Source: Prosthecomicrobium sp. N25 (lineage in GTDB: Bacteria > Pseudomonadota > Alphaproteobacteria > Rhizobiales > Ancalomicrobiaceae). From it: DNA of 64,000 nt. Each line of letters starts with the position of its first letter. Positions within the stretch are counted from its first letter, which is position 1. Below are positions 28,033 to 37,347 of this stretch, one piece after another. The position numbers and the translations under genes were made by a program. The DNA lies in NCBI RefSeq assembly GCF_037203705.1, contig NZ_JBBCAT010000001.1:1399418-1463417 (forward strand). Reading direction: 5' to 3'. Under the pieces are notes generated by a model, which was given only the letters and a program-made list of their open reading frames with translations, was not told the DNA's origin and ran no database searches.

Positions 28033-28395
28033 CTACTGGCCCGGGAGCTTCACGCTCACCTCGATGGACGAGTACCAGGCGGCGAGGTCGGCGATGTCCT
28101 GGTCGCTCAGGGCCTTGGCGACCACGGTCATGTTCTCGTCCTTGCGCTCGCCGGCACGGAAGGCTTTCAACTGCTTGTCCAGGTAGAACACGGTCTCGCC
28201 CGCCAGGTTGGCCGCGTTGGGGAGCTTGGCGAGACCGTCGATGCCGTGGCACGGCGCGCAGGCCTGGGCCTTCTTGCGGCCGGCGGCGGCGTTGCCGTCC
28301 GCGAAGGCGGGGCCGGCGGCCACGGGCAGGACGAGCGATGCGGCAAGGCTCAGGGCGGCACCTCGGCGGAGCCGGGCTCGGAGGGTCATGGGCAT
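28033..28395 (-). CDS. class I cytochrome c, periplasmic
   Basis: A 120-residue protein starting MPMTLRARLRR with a signal peptide ending near GPAFADG. The haem-binding motif is CAPCH; the axial Met is probably in RKDENMTVVAKAL. It ends LAAWYSSIEVSVKLPGQ, typical of small cytochrome c domains. It lies 72 bases downstream of the PQQ-type sugar dehydrogenase gene on the same strand. It is likely the electron acceptor for that enzyme, passing electrons to a terminal oxidase. Confidence 0.9.
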   Translation of the reverse strand: MPMTLRARLRRGAALSLAASLVLPVAAGPAFADGNAAAGRKKAQACAPCHGIDGLAKLPNAANLAGETVFYLDKQLKAFRAGERKDENMTVVAKALSDQDIADLAAWYSSIEVSVKLPGQ

Positions 28396-28467
28396 GTCCG
28401 GGTCGTGTGCGACTGAGGGGAGGAGGGAGGCGGCCCGCCCCACGGGGGGCGGGCCGGTTCGGCAGGC

Positions 28468-29736
28468 TCAGCGGCCCTCGTACCAGATCCGGTAGAGAGC
28501 GCCGGCGAGGTCGTCGGAGACCAGGATCGAGCCGTCCTTGAGCTGGGCGACGTCGACCGGGCGGCCCCAGTACTCGCCGTTTTCCGTCAGCCAACCCGAG
28601 GCGAAGACCTCGGTCTTGTCCGCGGAGCCGTCGGGCTTCAGCGAGGTGAACATCACCCGGGCGCCGACCGGGTCGGTCCGGTTCCAGGACCCGTGCTGGG
28701 CGGAGAAGATGCCGCCCTGGTATTTCGCCGGGAACATGCGGCCCGAGTAGAAGCTGAGGCCGAGGTCGGCCGCGTGGGCGTCCATCTCGACTTCCGGGAA
28801 GACCACGTTGGCGGGCGGCGTGTCCTCCTTGTACTCGACGGTGCGGATCTTGCCGCCGCCGTACCAGGGGAAGCCGAAGTGCTGGCCGGCCTGCGTGGCG
28901 CGGTTCAGTTCGCCCGGCGGGATGGTGTCGCCCATGCCGTCGACCTGGTTGTCGGTGAACCAGAGCTGGCCGTTCTTCGGATTGAAGTCGATTCCGACCG
29001 AGTTGCGGATGCCGCGCGCGTAGACCTCGCGGCCCTTGCCCTCGCGGTCGACCCGGATGATGCCGCCGATGCCGAGCTTGTCGAACTCCTCGACCTTGTC
29101 CTTGGCCTGCACGTTGAAGGGCTGGCCGAGCGCGATATAGAGCTTGTTGTCCGGTCCGACGCGGCAGACGCGGGCGGTATGGTTGTAGCTCTCGTGCTCC
29201 TTCGGGATCAGGTCGCCCTTCTTCAGGACGTTGAAGGCGGCGACGTCCGGGCTCTCATAGAAGAACTCGGCCGCCGGGAAGGTCAGGACGCGGTTCTGTT
29301 CGGCGATGAACAGGAATCCGTCCTTCGAGAAGCACGGTCCGTTCGGGATCGAGAAGCTGATCGACGGCGCGAACTCCTTCACCTCCTCGGCGAATCCGGC
29401 CTTGCCGCGATCGGTGACCGCATAGACCTTGGTCTTGCGGGTGCCCACGAAGGTCACGATGCCCTGCGGCCCGACCGCCATGTGACGGGCGTCGGGGACG
29501 AGGGCATAGAGGCTGATCTTGAAGCCGTTCGGCATCTTGATCTTGGACAGGTTACGCTTGATCGCATCGGCCTTCGGGCCGGTCTGCGGCACCATCGGGA
29601 TTTCCGTCATCCCGGTGGTCTTGAATTCTCCGAGGCGTTCCAGGTTGTCCACGGTGGGCTGCTGGGCCAGGGCGGCCGTCACCGACGCAGCGACCATCGC
29701 GGCGGCAGAAGCCGCGGCGAGCATGAGGCGTTTCAT
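28468..29736 (-). CDS. PQQ-dependent sugar dehydrogenase, sorbosone dehydrogenase family
   Basis: A 422-residue secreted beta-propeller protein with signal peptide MKRLMLAAASAAAMVAASVTAALA. Repeated strands such as RHMAVGPQGIVTFVGTR, GIIRVDREGKGREVYARGIRNSVG and LWFTDNQVDGMGDTIPPGEL resemble soluble glucose/aldose and sorbosone dehydrogenases. These oxidise sugars with PQQ and pass electrons to cytochrome c. The QHGSWNRTDPVGARV segment matches the cofactor-facing part of the family. The cytochrome c gene downstream supports the role. The exact sugar and PQQ use are inferred. Confidence 0.87.
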   Translation of the reverse strand: MKRLMLAAASAAAMVAASVTAALAQQPTVDNLERLGEFKTTGMTEIPMVPQTGPKADAIKRNLSKIKMPNGFKISLYALVPDARHMAVGPQGIVTFVGTRKTKVYAVTDRGKAGFAEEVKEFAPSISFSIPNGPCFSKDGFLFIAEQNRVLTFPAAEFFYESPDVAAFNVLKKGDLIPKEHESYNHTARVCRVGPDNKLYIALGQPFNVQAKDKVEEFDKLGIGGIIRVDREGKGREVYARGIRNSVGIDFNPKNGQLWFTDNQVDGMGDTIPPGELNRATQAGQHFGFPWYGGGKIRTVEYKEDTPPANVVFPEVEMDAHAADLGLSFYSGRMFPAKYQGGIFSAQHGSWNRTDPVGARVMFTSLKPDGSADKTEVFASGWLTENGEYWGRPVDVAQLKDGSILVSDDLAGALYRIWYEGR

Positions 29737-29911
29737 TAAATCCCTCCAAATTTATCGTTACTTGGCGTCTTCCCCCGCGCGCTCTCCGGCGCGTCCTCTC
29801 CCTCCCCCGAGGGACCGGGGACCGACACCTTTGCCGGAAACCCGCATTCGTTCAATCGATTTATTGAATGCACCGCAAAAGGCCGTCTGTCGCTCGGCCG
29901 GCGCCCCTGGA

Positions 29912-30925
29912 TCAGAACTGCGCATCCCCCAAGGCGGCCGCAGCCCTCACGGAGCCGACCGGCCAGCGGTTTCGGTTGAGGAGGGCGGGCTCGACGAAGG
30001 GCCGCATCTCGGGGCTCTCCTCGAGGCCGAGCAGCCGTGCCGCGAGCGTGGCGAGAATCACCTCGGCGGCCCGCCCGGCACCGTCGTCGCACTTGACCGC
30101 GATGCCCAGGCCCTGCTCGGGCAGGGCCGCGCAGAAGACGCCTTCGGCCCCGGTCTTGGCGTAGAGGCGCCCGGGGAAGGCGGACATGAAGCGCGTGCAG
30201 AACCGGTTGGTGCCGGCCACCATGTAGGGCTCGGCCATGCCGGCCTCGAGGATGCGGCGGGCGGCGGCGGCGCGTCCGGGCGTCAGGCCGACCCCGGTGG
30301 CGAGCCGGGCAAAGCCGGCGGCGAGCCGCTCCAGCGGGATCGCCCAGGTCGGAATCGAGCAGCCGTCGATGCCCTGGACCTCGGGGCCCAGCGGCGTGCG
30401 GAAGACGTTCTCCATCGTGGTCCGGATCTCGCGCTGGACCGGGTGCTCGGGGGCGACGTAGCCGGCCGGGTCGAGGCCGGCGTGGCAGGCGAAGCAGACG
30501 AAGCCGGCATGCTTGCCCGAGCAGTTGTTGTGCAAGGCCCCCGGCTTCAGCCCGGCGATGTGCAGCCGGCCGATGTCGTCCTGCCGCTCGGGCCATTGCG
30601 GGCCGCATTCGAGGTCGGCCTCGGTGCGCCCGACCCTCGCCAGCATGGCCGCCGCGGTGGCCACGTGCCGGGGCTCGCCGTTGTGGGAGGCGCCCGCCAG
30701 CGCCAGTTCGGCCGGACCGAAGCCGAGCGCGTCGGCCGCGCCCGATTCGACCAGCGGGATCGCCTGCACGGCCTTGACGGCCGAGCGGGGGAAGATCGGC
30801 CGGGCGACGTCGCCGAGCGCCAGCAGGAGCTTTCCGTCGGCGTCCGAAATCGCCGCCGCGCCCCTGTGCCAGCTCTCGACCAGCGGCCCGCGCGTGACTT
30901 CGACCAGGACGGGATTGGCGGACAT
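29912..30925 (-). CDS. L-asparaginase, class 3 (Rhizobium etli ReAV type)
   Basis: A 337-residue protein of the asparaginase II family first described in rhizobia. It hydrolyses L-asparagine to aspartate and ammonia, with a serine beta-lactamase-like fold. The known ReAV residues sit at the same numbers here: Ser48 and Lys51 in FPRSAVKAVQ, Cys135 and Lys138 in NNCSGKHAGF, and Cys189 in DGCSIPT. The last three ligate a zinc ion in ReAV. It appears monocistronic and cytosolic. The identical numbering is strong support. Confidence 0.93.
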   Translation of the reverse strand: MSANPVLVEVTRGPLVESWHRGAAAISDADGKLLLALGDVARPIFPRSAVKAVQAIPLVESGAADALGFGPAELALAGASHNGEPRHVATAAAMLARVGRTEADLECGPQWPERQDDIGRLHIAGLKPGALHNNCSGKHAGFVCFACHAGLDPAGYVAPEHPVQREIRTTMENVFRTPLGPEVQGIDGCSIPTWAIPLERLAAGFARLATGVGLTPGRAAAARRILEAGMAEPYMVAGTNRFCTRFMSAFPGRLYAKTGAEGVFCAALPEQGLGIAVKCDDGAGRAAEVILATLAARLLGLEESPEMRPFVEPALLNRNRWPVGSVRAAAALGDAQF

Positions 30926-31022
30926 GGGAGTCTCCGGCGGAATTACGAAGGCGGATTGAGCCGCATCAAGGCGGCCCGGAGGAGAGAGGGAATAGATCCG
31001 GTTCTGTCAACAGGAGGCGCTC

Positions 31023-31286
31023 ATGATCTCGAAGGAGGACATCATCGGTCTCTGCGGGCTGGAGCCGGAGGAGGTCGAGGCGATCGCCGAGCACGAGCAC
31101 ATCCCCGATGTGGCCGCGGCCGCGCTCGCCGACTACCTGCTGCACCGCGCGCACGGCACCGACCGGATCCGCGACATGATCGTGGAGGACCTGCGTGCGG
31201 CTCTCGGCCGCGGCGAGAGCGAGCACGCCTCCAGGCTCTTCATGGCGCTGAGGCACTTTCTGGCGGAGCACCCGGACGCGGCCTGA
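31023..31286 (+). CDS. short uncharacterised protein
   Basis: An 87-residue soluble protein with an AGGAGG site before ATG 31023. The sequence is helical and acidic (ISKEDIIGLCGLEPEEVEAIAEHEHIP, then VAAAALADYLLHRA). I do not recognise a family. It lies just before the sulfotransferase gene, 21 bases away, and may be co-transcribed with it. Confidence 0.75.
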   Translation: MISKEDIIGLCGLEPEEVEAIAEHEHIPDVAAAALADYLLHRAHGTDRIRDMIVEDLRAALGRGESEHASRLFMALRHFLAEHPDAA

Positions 31287-31307
31287 TCACGGGGGACGTG
31301 GGTACCC

Positions 31308-32411
31308 TTGAAACGGAGGCCTTTTGCCGCCAAACAGGCGGCATCAGGGCAGGCCGCCGCGGACCTGCGCTTCAACCGGGACCCGGCGTTGCTCTCCCTC
31401 CTTCGTCGCCTCAGGCGCAACTTGGTGCTGGTCCACCTGCCGAAGACCGGCGGCACCTCCGCCCGGGTCGCCCTGATGAAGCACGAGCGGAAGCGCCAAT
31501 TCATCCTGGATTACGGGCCTGACCAGAAGGACACGTCGAGCGCGTTCAGGGACATCCTGGCAGATCCCGTCCGGTTCGGGTCCCTCGGCGACCGGCTCGA
31601 CCGCGAGCGCGGCACCTTCGTGCTCGGCCATTTCCGCGGCATCAAGTACAGGCGCTACTTCGCGCTCGAGGACTTTGCCACCTTCCTGCGCGAGCCCTAT
31701 GCGAGGCTCCTGTCCGAGTACAACCATCACGTCGTGCGCGGCCGGATCGAATGCAGCTTCGGCGACTTCCTGGCGATGCCCCGCTTCCGCAACACCATGA
31801 GCCGCGGCCTGGACGGGCTCGACGTCGAGCGCTTCGGTTTCCTCGGCGTGACCGAATCCTTCGAACGGGACTTCCCGCGCTTCCTCGCCTTCGTCGGGAT
31901 CGGCGGTGCCGTCGAGCGCGCCAACAGCGGCCGATACGGGCCGGAAATCGCCGCCCTGAGGCGGGATGCGGAGTTCCAGGCGCTGGCGCGCCGCCTGAAC
32001 GAGGACGATTTCGCGCTGTACGACTTCGTGGCCGGCCGGCTCGCCGGCCGGGACCTCGCCACGCCCTCCTGGCTGGAGGCCGCGCGGGCCGGCATCCGCG
32101 GGGAGGCGGCCATCGCGCCGGACGGGACCGTGCACGGCTGGGTCGCGCGCGGGCAGGACGAGCCCCCGCGCCGCCTGCGCCTCGTCGCCGAGGGCCGGGA
32201 GATCGGATCGACCGAAGCCGCCATGGAGCGGGACGACATCCGCCGCCATTTCCTTAGCGAGCATCCGGACTGCGGATTCGGCTTCGCGCCAGACCTGCTG
32301 CGCGGTCCCGGCGTGGTTCCCTCGCGCGTCTGGGTGGTCGACGTCGAGACCGGGGCAACCATCCCCGGCTGCCCGCTCCACGTCCCGCCTCTCAGTCCGC
32401 CCGCGGCATGA
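31308..32411 (+). CDS. sulfotransferase family protein
   Basis: A 367-residue protein starting at TTG 31308. The 5'-phosphosulfate loop is HLPKTGGTS at residues 43-51 and the 3'-phosphate motif lies in LREPYARLLSEYNHH, so it can bind PAPS. Members transfer sulfate to sugars or lipids. The C-terminal 100 residues (EAAIAPDGTVHGWVARGQDEPP and after) form a separate domain without known role. It opens the polysaccharide locus. Its last 20 bases overlap the convergent glycosyltransferase gene. Confidence 0.82.
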   Translation: MKRRPFAAKQAASGQAAADLRFNRDPALLSLLRRLRRNLVLVHLPKTGGTSARVALMKHERKRQFILDYGPDQKDTSSAFRDILADPVRFGSLGDRLDRERGTFVLGHFRGIKYRRYFALEDFATFLREPYARLLSEYNHHVVRGRIECSFGDFLAMPRFRNTMSRGLDGLDVERFGFLGVTESFERDFPRFLAFVGIGGAVERANSGRYGPEIAALRRDAEFQALARRLNEDDFALYDFVAGRLAGRDLATPSWLEAARAGIRGEAAIAPDGTVHGWVARGQDEPPRRLRLVAEGREIGSTEAAMERDDIRRHFLSEHPDCGFGFAPDLLRGPGVVPSRVWVVDVETGATIPGCPLHVPPLSPPAA

Positions 32412-34608
32412 AGTTGCCGTTGCCCCGGTCGAAGTGCCGCGAATAGAACGGGTCCGCCTCGAGCGCGGCTCCCCAGGTCCGCGCCATGTGGTCGACCTCC
32501 TTGAGGAACCGCGCCTTCTTGTCCGGCGCCATGTCGTCGCCGCGCGACACGGACTCGTGGTGGACCAGTTCGGCGTATGGGGTCCAGACCACGCGGTATC
32601 CCGCGCGCCGCAGCCGCAGGCAGAAGTCCACGTCGTTGAAGGCGACTGCCAGGTTCTCGGCGTCGAGGCCGCCGACTTCGGCGTAGACCGCCGACCGGAC
32701 GGCCAGGCAGGCGGCCGTCACCGCACTGAGGTCCTGGGGGAGGAGCAGCCGATCCTGGTAGCCGCGGGCGTTCCCCGGTTCGCCGAGGTGCAGGTGCCCG
32801 GCGACGCCGCGGCGCGAAAGGAGGCCGACGCCCCCGTGCTGCACCGTTCCGCCCGGATAGAGGAGCTTGGCCCCGACCGCGCCGACATCGGGCTGCATGA
32901 CCCAGCCGGCGAGCTCCCGAAGCCATTCCGGGTCGCGGACCTCGGTGTCGTTGTTCAGGAGGACCAGGATCTCTCCGCGCGCCGCCGCGGCTGCCGCATT
33001 GTTGATGGCCGAGAAGTTGAAGGCTCCGGGCCACTCAAGGATGCGGACCCGCGGATCCCTTGCGAGTTCGGCGAAGAGGTCCCGCGTCGCCGGCTCCACG
33101 GACCCGTTGTCGACGACGAGGATCTCGTAGGCCGGATAGTCTGTCTTGCCGAGCACCGACCCGATGCAGACGGCGAGGAGATCGGCGCGGTCGCGCGTCG
33201 GGACGACAAGCGTGACGAGGGGGACCGGATCGGGCAGCCGCCAACGGACCCGGTTCCCCTGTCGCACCGGATCGTAGGCGACGGTTGCCCGGCCCGACAG
33301 CGCCTCGGCGACCGCCGGCGTCCGCGCCGCCGGATCCTCCCAGGCAATCGGTTGCGCCCGCCCGGTCCGATGGACGAGCACGGAATCCACATGCACGATC
33401 GCGCCGGGCGTGCCGGCGTGGCGAAGCACCAGCCGCGTCAACGGGGCCGACCCCGGACCGGTCGGGCCGGCGTCCCGCAGGGCGGATGCGCGGACCGCCA
33501 GCACGGCGCCGAGATAGTCCCGGGCATGGTAGAGCGCCTCTGACCATGCGGGGCGGAACACCGGATCGCAGCGATGGCCGTCTTCTCCGATCCGATCCTC
33601 GTCGCAGTAGGCGAGGACCGCCTCCCGGTGGCCGGCGACGGCGTGCGCGAAGGCCACCAGCGCGTGGCGGGCGAAGCGGGCGTCCGGCGGGGCGAGGAGA
33701 ACCCAGTCGCCTGCGTCCGCCGGCAGGGATCGCGCGGCGGCCAGCAGGGCGGCAGCCGGTGAGCCCCCCGATCCCGGATCCGCCTCGTGCAGACTCCAGT
33801 GAGGGTAGGGCTGGGCCTCCAGGGTCCCGCGCAGCGCCATTGCGGTCGCGGGGCCGCCGCCGGCCGTCGCCGGCAGGACGACGGCGAAGGAGGGCGGAGG
33901 ACCGGCGATCCCGAGCCTGCCCTCTCGGTAGCCGGCGAGGAGGCGAACGGCCGAGACCTCCTCGATGCCCGCCCAGCGCCGGTAGCGTTCCTGGACCGTC
34001 AAGGGCGGGGGAGGGGCGCTGCCGCCCTCGTCGAAGCTGTCGAAATCCCTCTTCGCCAGAGTCCCGGCGGCCCCCGCCAGGAACCGGAGCAGCCCGGAGG
34101 GTCCCTTGCGGAGGCTCGCGCGCCCAGCCCGCAGGCCGGCGAGCGCCAGCTCGAGCGCGGATAGCCGCCGGAGCCGGCAGTTTTCGACCTGGAGCTCGAG
34201 GCGGACGCGGGAAAGCTGGAGCCGCAAGGCCAGCGCGGGACGCGGCAGGCGGAAGAAGGCCGAATAGGACCCGCGCGCGCCGGCCTTTAGGTTGAAGGCG
34301 TAGCGCTCCTCGAAACGTCCGTCGAGGTCGACATACAGGCGCGGCTTCACCGGGATCGGGGCCCTGATGCGCAGGTCCAGCGCATACCATCCCGGCGCCA
34401 GCCCCCGCTCCGACGCGAAGTCCAGGGCGGCGGCATCCTCGAGAAGCACGAGCCGCTCGTCCTCGGCGATCACCGCATCGGCGGCGCTGAGGCGCGCCGG
34501 CAGGTCCCAGCCGGCCACCAGCGCCGCCACGGCCGCCGGCACCGGCCCGGCACCCCCTGGCACCGGGGCAGCGCCCGGCGCCGGATGCGTGTCTTCCCGC
34601 AGTGCCAT
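32392..34608 (-). CDS. two-domain family 2 glycosyltransferase
   Basis: A 738-residue protein from ATG 34608; a TTG at 34662 would add 18. The C-terminal half is a full GT-A fold: VTLVVPTRDRADLLAVCIGSVL, ILVVDNGSVE, LLNNDTEVRDPEWL (metal/nucleotide site) and DVDFCLRLRRAGYRVV. The N-terminal half has a weaker GT2-like domain (FAVVLPATAGGG, YCDEDRIGEDG) preceded by a leader of unknown role. Such tandem proteins assemble surface glycans in rhizobia and relatives. The donor sugar is not predictable. It lies opposite the sulfotransferase and divergent from 34870. Confidence 0.88.
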   Translation of the reverse strand: MALREDTHPAPGAAPVPGGAGPVPAAVAALVAGWDLPARLSAADAVIAEDERLVLLEDAAALDFASERGLAPGWYALDLRIRAPIPVKPRLYVDLDGRFEERYAFNLKAGARGSYSAFFRLPRPALALRLQLSRVRLELQVENCRLRRLSALELALAGLRAGRASLRKGPSGLLRFLAGAAGTLAKRDFDSFDEGGSAPPPPLTVQERYRRWAGIEEVSAVRLLAGYREGRLGIAGPPPSFAVVLPATAGGGPATAMALRGTLEAQPYPHWSLHEADPGSGGSPAAALLAAARSLPADAGDWVLLAPPDARFARHALVAFAHAVAGHREAVLAYCDEDRIGEDGHRCDPVFRPAWSEALYHARDYLGAVLAVRASALRDAGPTGPGSAPLTRLVLRHAGTPGAIVHVDSVLVHRTGRAQPIAWEDPAARTPAVAEALSGRATVAYDPVRQGNRVRWRLPDPVPLVTLVVPTRDRADLLAVCIGSVLGKTDYPAYEILVVDNGSVEPATRDLFAELARDPRVRILEWPGAFNFSAINNAAAAAARGEILVLLNNDTEVRDPEWLRELAGWVMQPDVGAVGAKLLYPGGTVQHGGVGLLSRRGVAGHLHLGEPGNARGYQDRLLLPQDLSAVTAACLAVRSAVYAEVGGLDAENLAVAFNDVDFCLRLRRAGYRVVWTPYAELVHHESVSRGDDMAPDKKARFLKEVDHMARTWGAALEADPFYSRHFDRGNGNFMPRAD

Positions 34609-34869
34609 GGCCGAGCCCACCCCCTGTCGTCCCGACCTATACGATCGCTCCGGCCCGGGCAACCGGCCCGGCCCGCCCCTCCCATGAGGCTACCCCCGAC
34701 AGCCCGAGCCACCGCGGCGGACACGCGGCGGTAGACCCGGTGCGGGAGTCCTGGCACGGTCCGGATCGAACGATTCCGGCCGGGAACAGGTCGGGCAGCG
34801 CCGCGACGGCGCGCTCGCCGGCCGTCTGTCGGCTGACCCCGATCGGCGGGGCGGAGACGCGGGAGTATC

Positions 34870-37314
34870 ATGCGCAAGCGCAGGCAGGCCATCATCGTCC
34901 TCGGCATGCACCGGAGCGGCACGTCGGCCCTGACCCGCGTCGCCTCGCTGCTCGGCGGCGTCGCACCGCGCCACACCCTCGCCGCCAATCCCGCGAACGA
35001 GAAGGGCTACTGGGAGTCCGGCGTGCTCGTCGGGATCAACGACGAGATCCTGGCGTCCGCCGGGCTGTCCTGGTCCGACTGGAAGCCCTTTCCAGACGCC
35101 TGGTACGCGTCGCCGGTGGCCACCGAGGCGCGATCGAGGCTCGCGGAGGCCGTCACCGCCGAGTTCGGATCCGCTCGGAGCTTCGTCCTCAAGGACCCGC
35201 GGATGTGCCGGCTGATGCCGCTGTGGCTCGACGTGCTGGCCGAGTTGGAGATCGAGCCACGCATCCTCCTCTCGGTCCGCCATCCGCTCGAGGTCGTCGA
35301 GTCGCTCGGCAAGCGCGACGGCCTGTCGACCCAACACGCTCTTTCGCTCTGGCTCCGGTACAACCTCGACGCCGAACGCGGCAGTCGGGGGCAGCCCCGG
35401 GGCGTCGTCCGCTACGACAGGTTGATCGAGGACTGGCGCGACGAGGTGGCGCAGGCGGGGGCCGTGGCAGGCATTCCGTGGCCGCGGCTGGGGTCAGGTG
35501 TCGATCGCGAAGTGGACGAATTCCTGGTCGACGATCTGCGCCACCATAAGGCCGGTGCGAAGGCGGCGCGGAAGCTCGCCTCGCTGTCGCCCTGGGCCGC
35601 CGACCTCTACGGCGCCCTGCTGGACCTCCAGGCTGATCCGGCCCGGCGCGACCTTTGCGAAAGGGTCGATGCGGTCCGGCTCGCCTTCGACGAGGCCGAC
35701 CGGCTGTTCGGGCGGGAACTCGGGCGGGTCCGGGCCGACCTCGAAGCCGAGAAGACCGCGAAGAGCGAGGCCGAACGGACGCTTTCGGCCGAATTGGAGT
35801 CCCTGCGCGCCGCGCTCCGTGACGTCGAGGCCACCTCCGCCGAGCAGCGCCGCGAAGCGGAGGCCCGGATCGCCGAGGCGCAGGCGGAACGGGAAAGGCA
35901 GGTGGAGGCCCGCCTCGTCAACAGCGCCGCGGCGCTCGCCGACGCCGAGGAGCGCGCCGGCCGAGCCGCGGAGGCCCTCGCGGAGGCGGAGGAGCGGGCC
36001 GCCCGTTCGGCGGCTGCGCTTTCGGAACTGCAGGCGCGGGCGGAGCGGTCGGCGACGGCGCTCGCGGTCGCCGAGGATCAGCACCGGGCGGCGACGGCGC
36101 GCGAAGCGGCCGTGCGGTTCCGGCTCGCCGAGGTGGAGCGGGATCTCGCGGTGGCGCGGGCCGAGAACGGGCGGGTTTCCGAGGTCAATGCCGCCTTGAC
36201 CCGGAGCCTCGCGGACATCGGCGCCGCCATGGGGCAGAACCAGGCGGCCCTGGCGTCGCTCGAGCAGCGGCTCGGCCAGATGCAGGCGGAGGCGCGCGCC
36301 GCGGAGGCTCTGCCGACCCTCAAGGCCGAGCGGGACGAGGCGCGCGAGAAGGCCGCCGCCGCCGAACTGGCGATCACCCGGCTGCACCGCGACCTGGCCC
36401 AGCGTTCGTCCTCGATCGCCGTTCTGGAGGCGGAGGTCGCCGCGCTCCGTGCGGAGGTGGCGGCCGCCCTGGACCGGTCCGCGCGACTGGAGCAGGAATC
36501 GCGCGCAACCGCTCGGGTCGTCGACACGGACCGCACGGCGCTCGGCGAACTCCACGAGGAGGTGGCGACCCTGGGGCAGCAGGCGCTCCAGATCAGCGCC
36601 GCCGCCCAGAAGCGGGCCGCCGAGCAGGCCGCCTTGCGGGAGCAACTCCGAAACGCGGGAAAGACCTACGGATCGATCTTCGGGCTGCTCGGCGGCAAGC
36701 TCAGGGCCGACCTGTTCGGAAAGCGGGCGCCCCGCGCCGAGCCGCCCGCGAAGCCGCGCGTCTCGGAGACCAGCGTCGCGCTGGTCGGCGCCAGCCCCCT
36801 GTTCGACGCCGCCTACTACCTGACCCGCAACCCGGACGTGGCCAAGGCCGGCTGGGACCCCGCGCGCCACTACCTGGTTCACGGCTGGCGGGAGGGCCGA
36901 GATCCGCATCCGCTGTTCGCCACCCGCTGGTATCTCGCCGCCAACCCGGACGTGGCCTCGTCGGACCGCAATCCGCTGATCCACTTCCTGCGTGTCGGGG
37001 GGCGCGAGTTCCGCGACCCGAATCCGCTCTTCTCCTCCGGCGACTATGCCGCCCGGAAGGGCATGGCGCGGGACGGCGGCGAGATCCCGGTCCTGCACTA
37101 CCTCGCAGCGCGGCCCGGCGCGGAACCGGAGATCCTCGCGCTGTTCGACGAGCCCGCCTATGTCGCCCTGTGCCCGGCAGCCGCCCACGACCGGCACGGC
37201 GCGCTGGGGCACTACCTGCGCGTCGGCAGGGCGTCGGGTGTCGCCGTGACGCTTTCCCCGGAGGCCGAGGACCGGCTGCGGGCGGCTGCCGGGCCCGTTC
37301 CCATATCCGATTGA
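34870..37314 (+). CDS. sulfotransferase / coiled coil / FDxxYYL-repeat protein
   Basis: An 814-residue three-part protein. Residues 1-210 form a sulfotransferase-like P-loop domain (VLGMHRSGTSAL at 10-21, RILLSVRHPLEVVESL). About 255-620 is a long alanine/glutamate-rich coiled coil. From residue 645 there are four copies of a short repeat of the form LFDAAYYLTRNPDV...HYLVHGWREGRDP. The same repeat begins the next gene's protein. The coil could oligomerise and present the catalytic domain to other assembly proteins; this is inference. No membrane segment or signal peptide is seen, so it is probably cytosolic. Confidence 0.8.
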   Translation: MRKRRQAIIVLGMHRSGTSALTRVASLLGGVAPRHTLAANPANEKGYWESGVLVGINDEILASAGLSWSDWKPFPDAWYASPVATEARSRLAEAVTAEFGSARSFVLKDPRMCRLMPLWLDVLAELEIEPRILLSVRHPLEVVESLGKRDGLSTQHALSLWLRYNLDAERGSRGQPRGVVRYDRLIEDWRDEVAQAGAVAGIPWPRLGSGVDREVDEFLVDDLRHHKAGAKAARKLASLSPWAADLYGALLDLQADPARRDLCERVDAVRLAFDEADRLFGRELGRVRADLEAEKTAKSEAERTLSAELESLRAALRDVEATSAEQRREAEARIAEAQAERERQVEARLVNSAAALADAEERAGRAAEALAEAEERAARSAAALSELQARAERSATALAVAEDQHRAATAREAAVRFRLAEVERDLAVARAENGRVSEVNAALTRSLADIGAAMGQNQAALASLEQRLGQMQAEARAAEALPTLKAERDEAREKAAAAELAITRLHRDLAQRSSSIAVLEAEVAALRAEVAAALDRSARLEQESRATARVVDTDRTALGELHEEVATLGQQALQISAAAQKRAAEQAALREQLRNAGKTYGSIFGLLGGKLRADLFGKRAPRAEPPAKPRVSETSVALVGASPLFDAAYYLTRNPDVAKAGWDPARHYLVHGWREGRDPHPLFATRWYLAANPDVASSDRNPLIHFLRVGGREFRDPNPLFSSGDYAARKGMARDGGEIPVLHYLAARPGAEPEILALFDEPAYVALCPAAAHDRHGALGHYLRVGRASGVAVTLSPEAEDRLRAAAGPVPISD

Positions 37315-37321
37315 CGTAACG
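37311..37321 (+). promoter_or_regulatory. TTGACGTAACG element before the repeat-GT gene
   Basis: The 11-mer TTGACGTAACG lies 27 bases before the start at 37348 and overlaps the preceding stop. The same 11-mer is on the minus strand at 47547-47557, upstream of hddC-gmhB. It may be a -35 region or regulator site shared by glycan operons; this is inferred from the repeat alone. Confidence 0.35.
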
Positions 37322-37347
37322 GAACGAATCGCAGCTTTGGATGGAGA

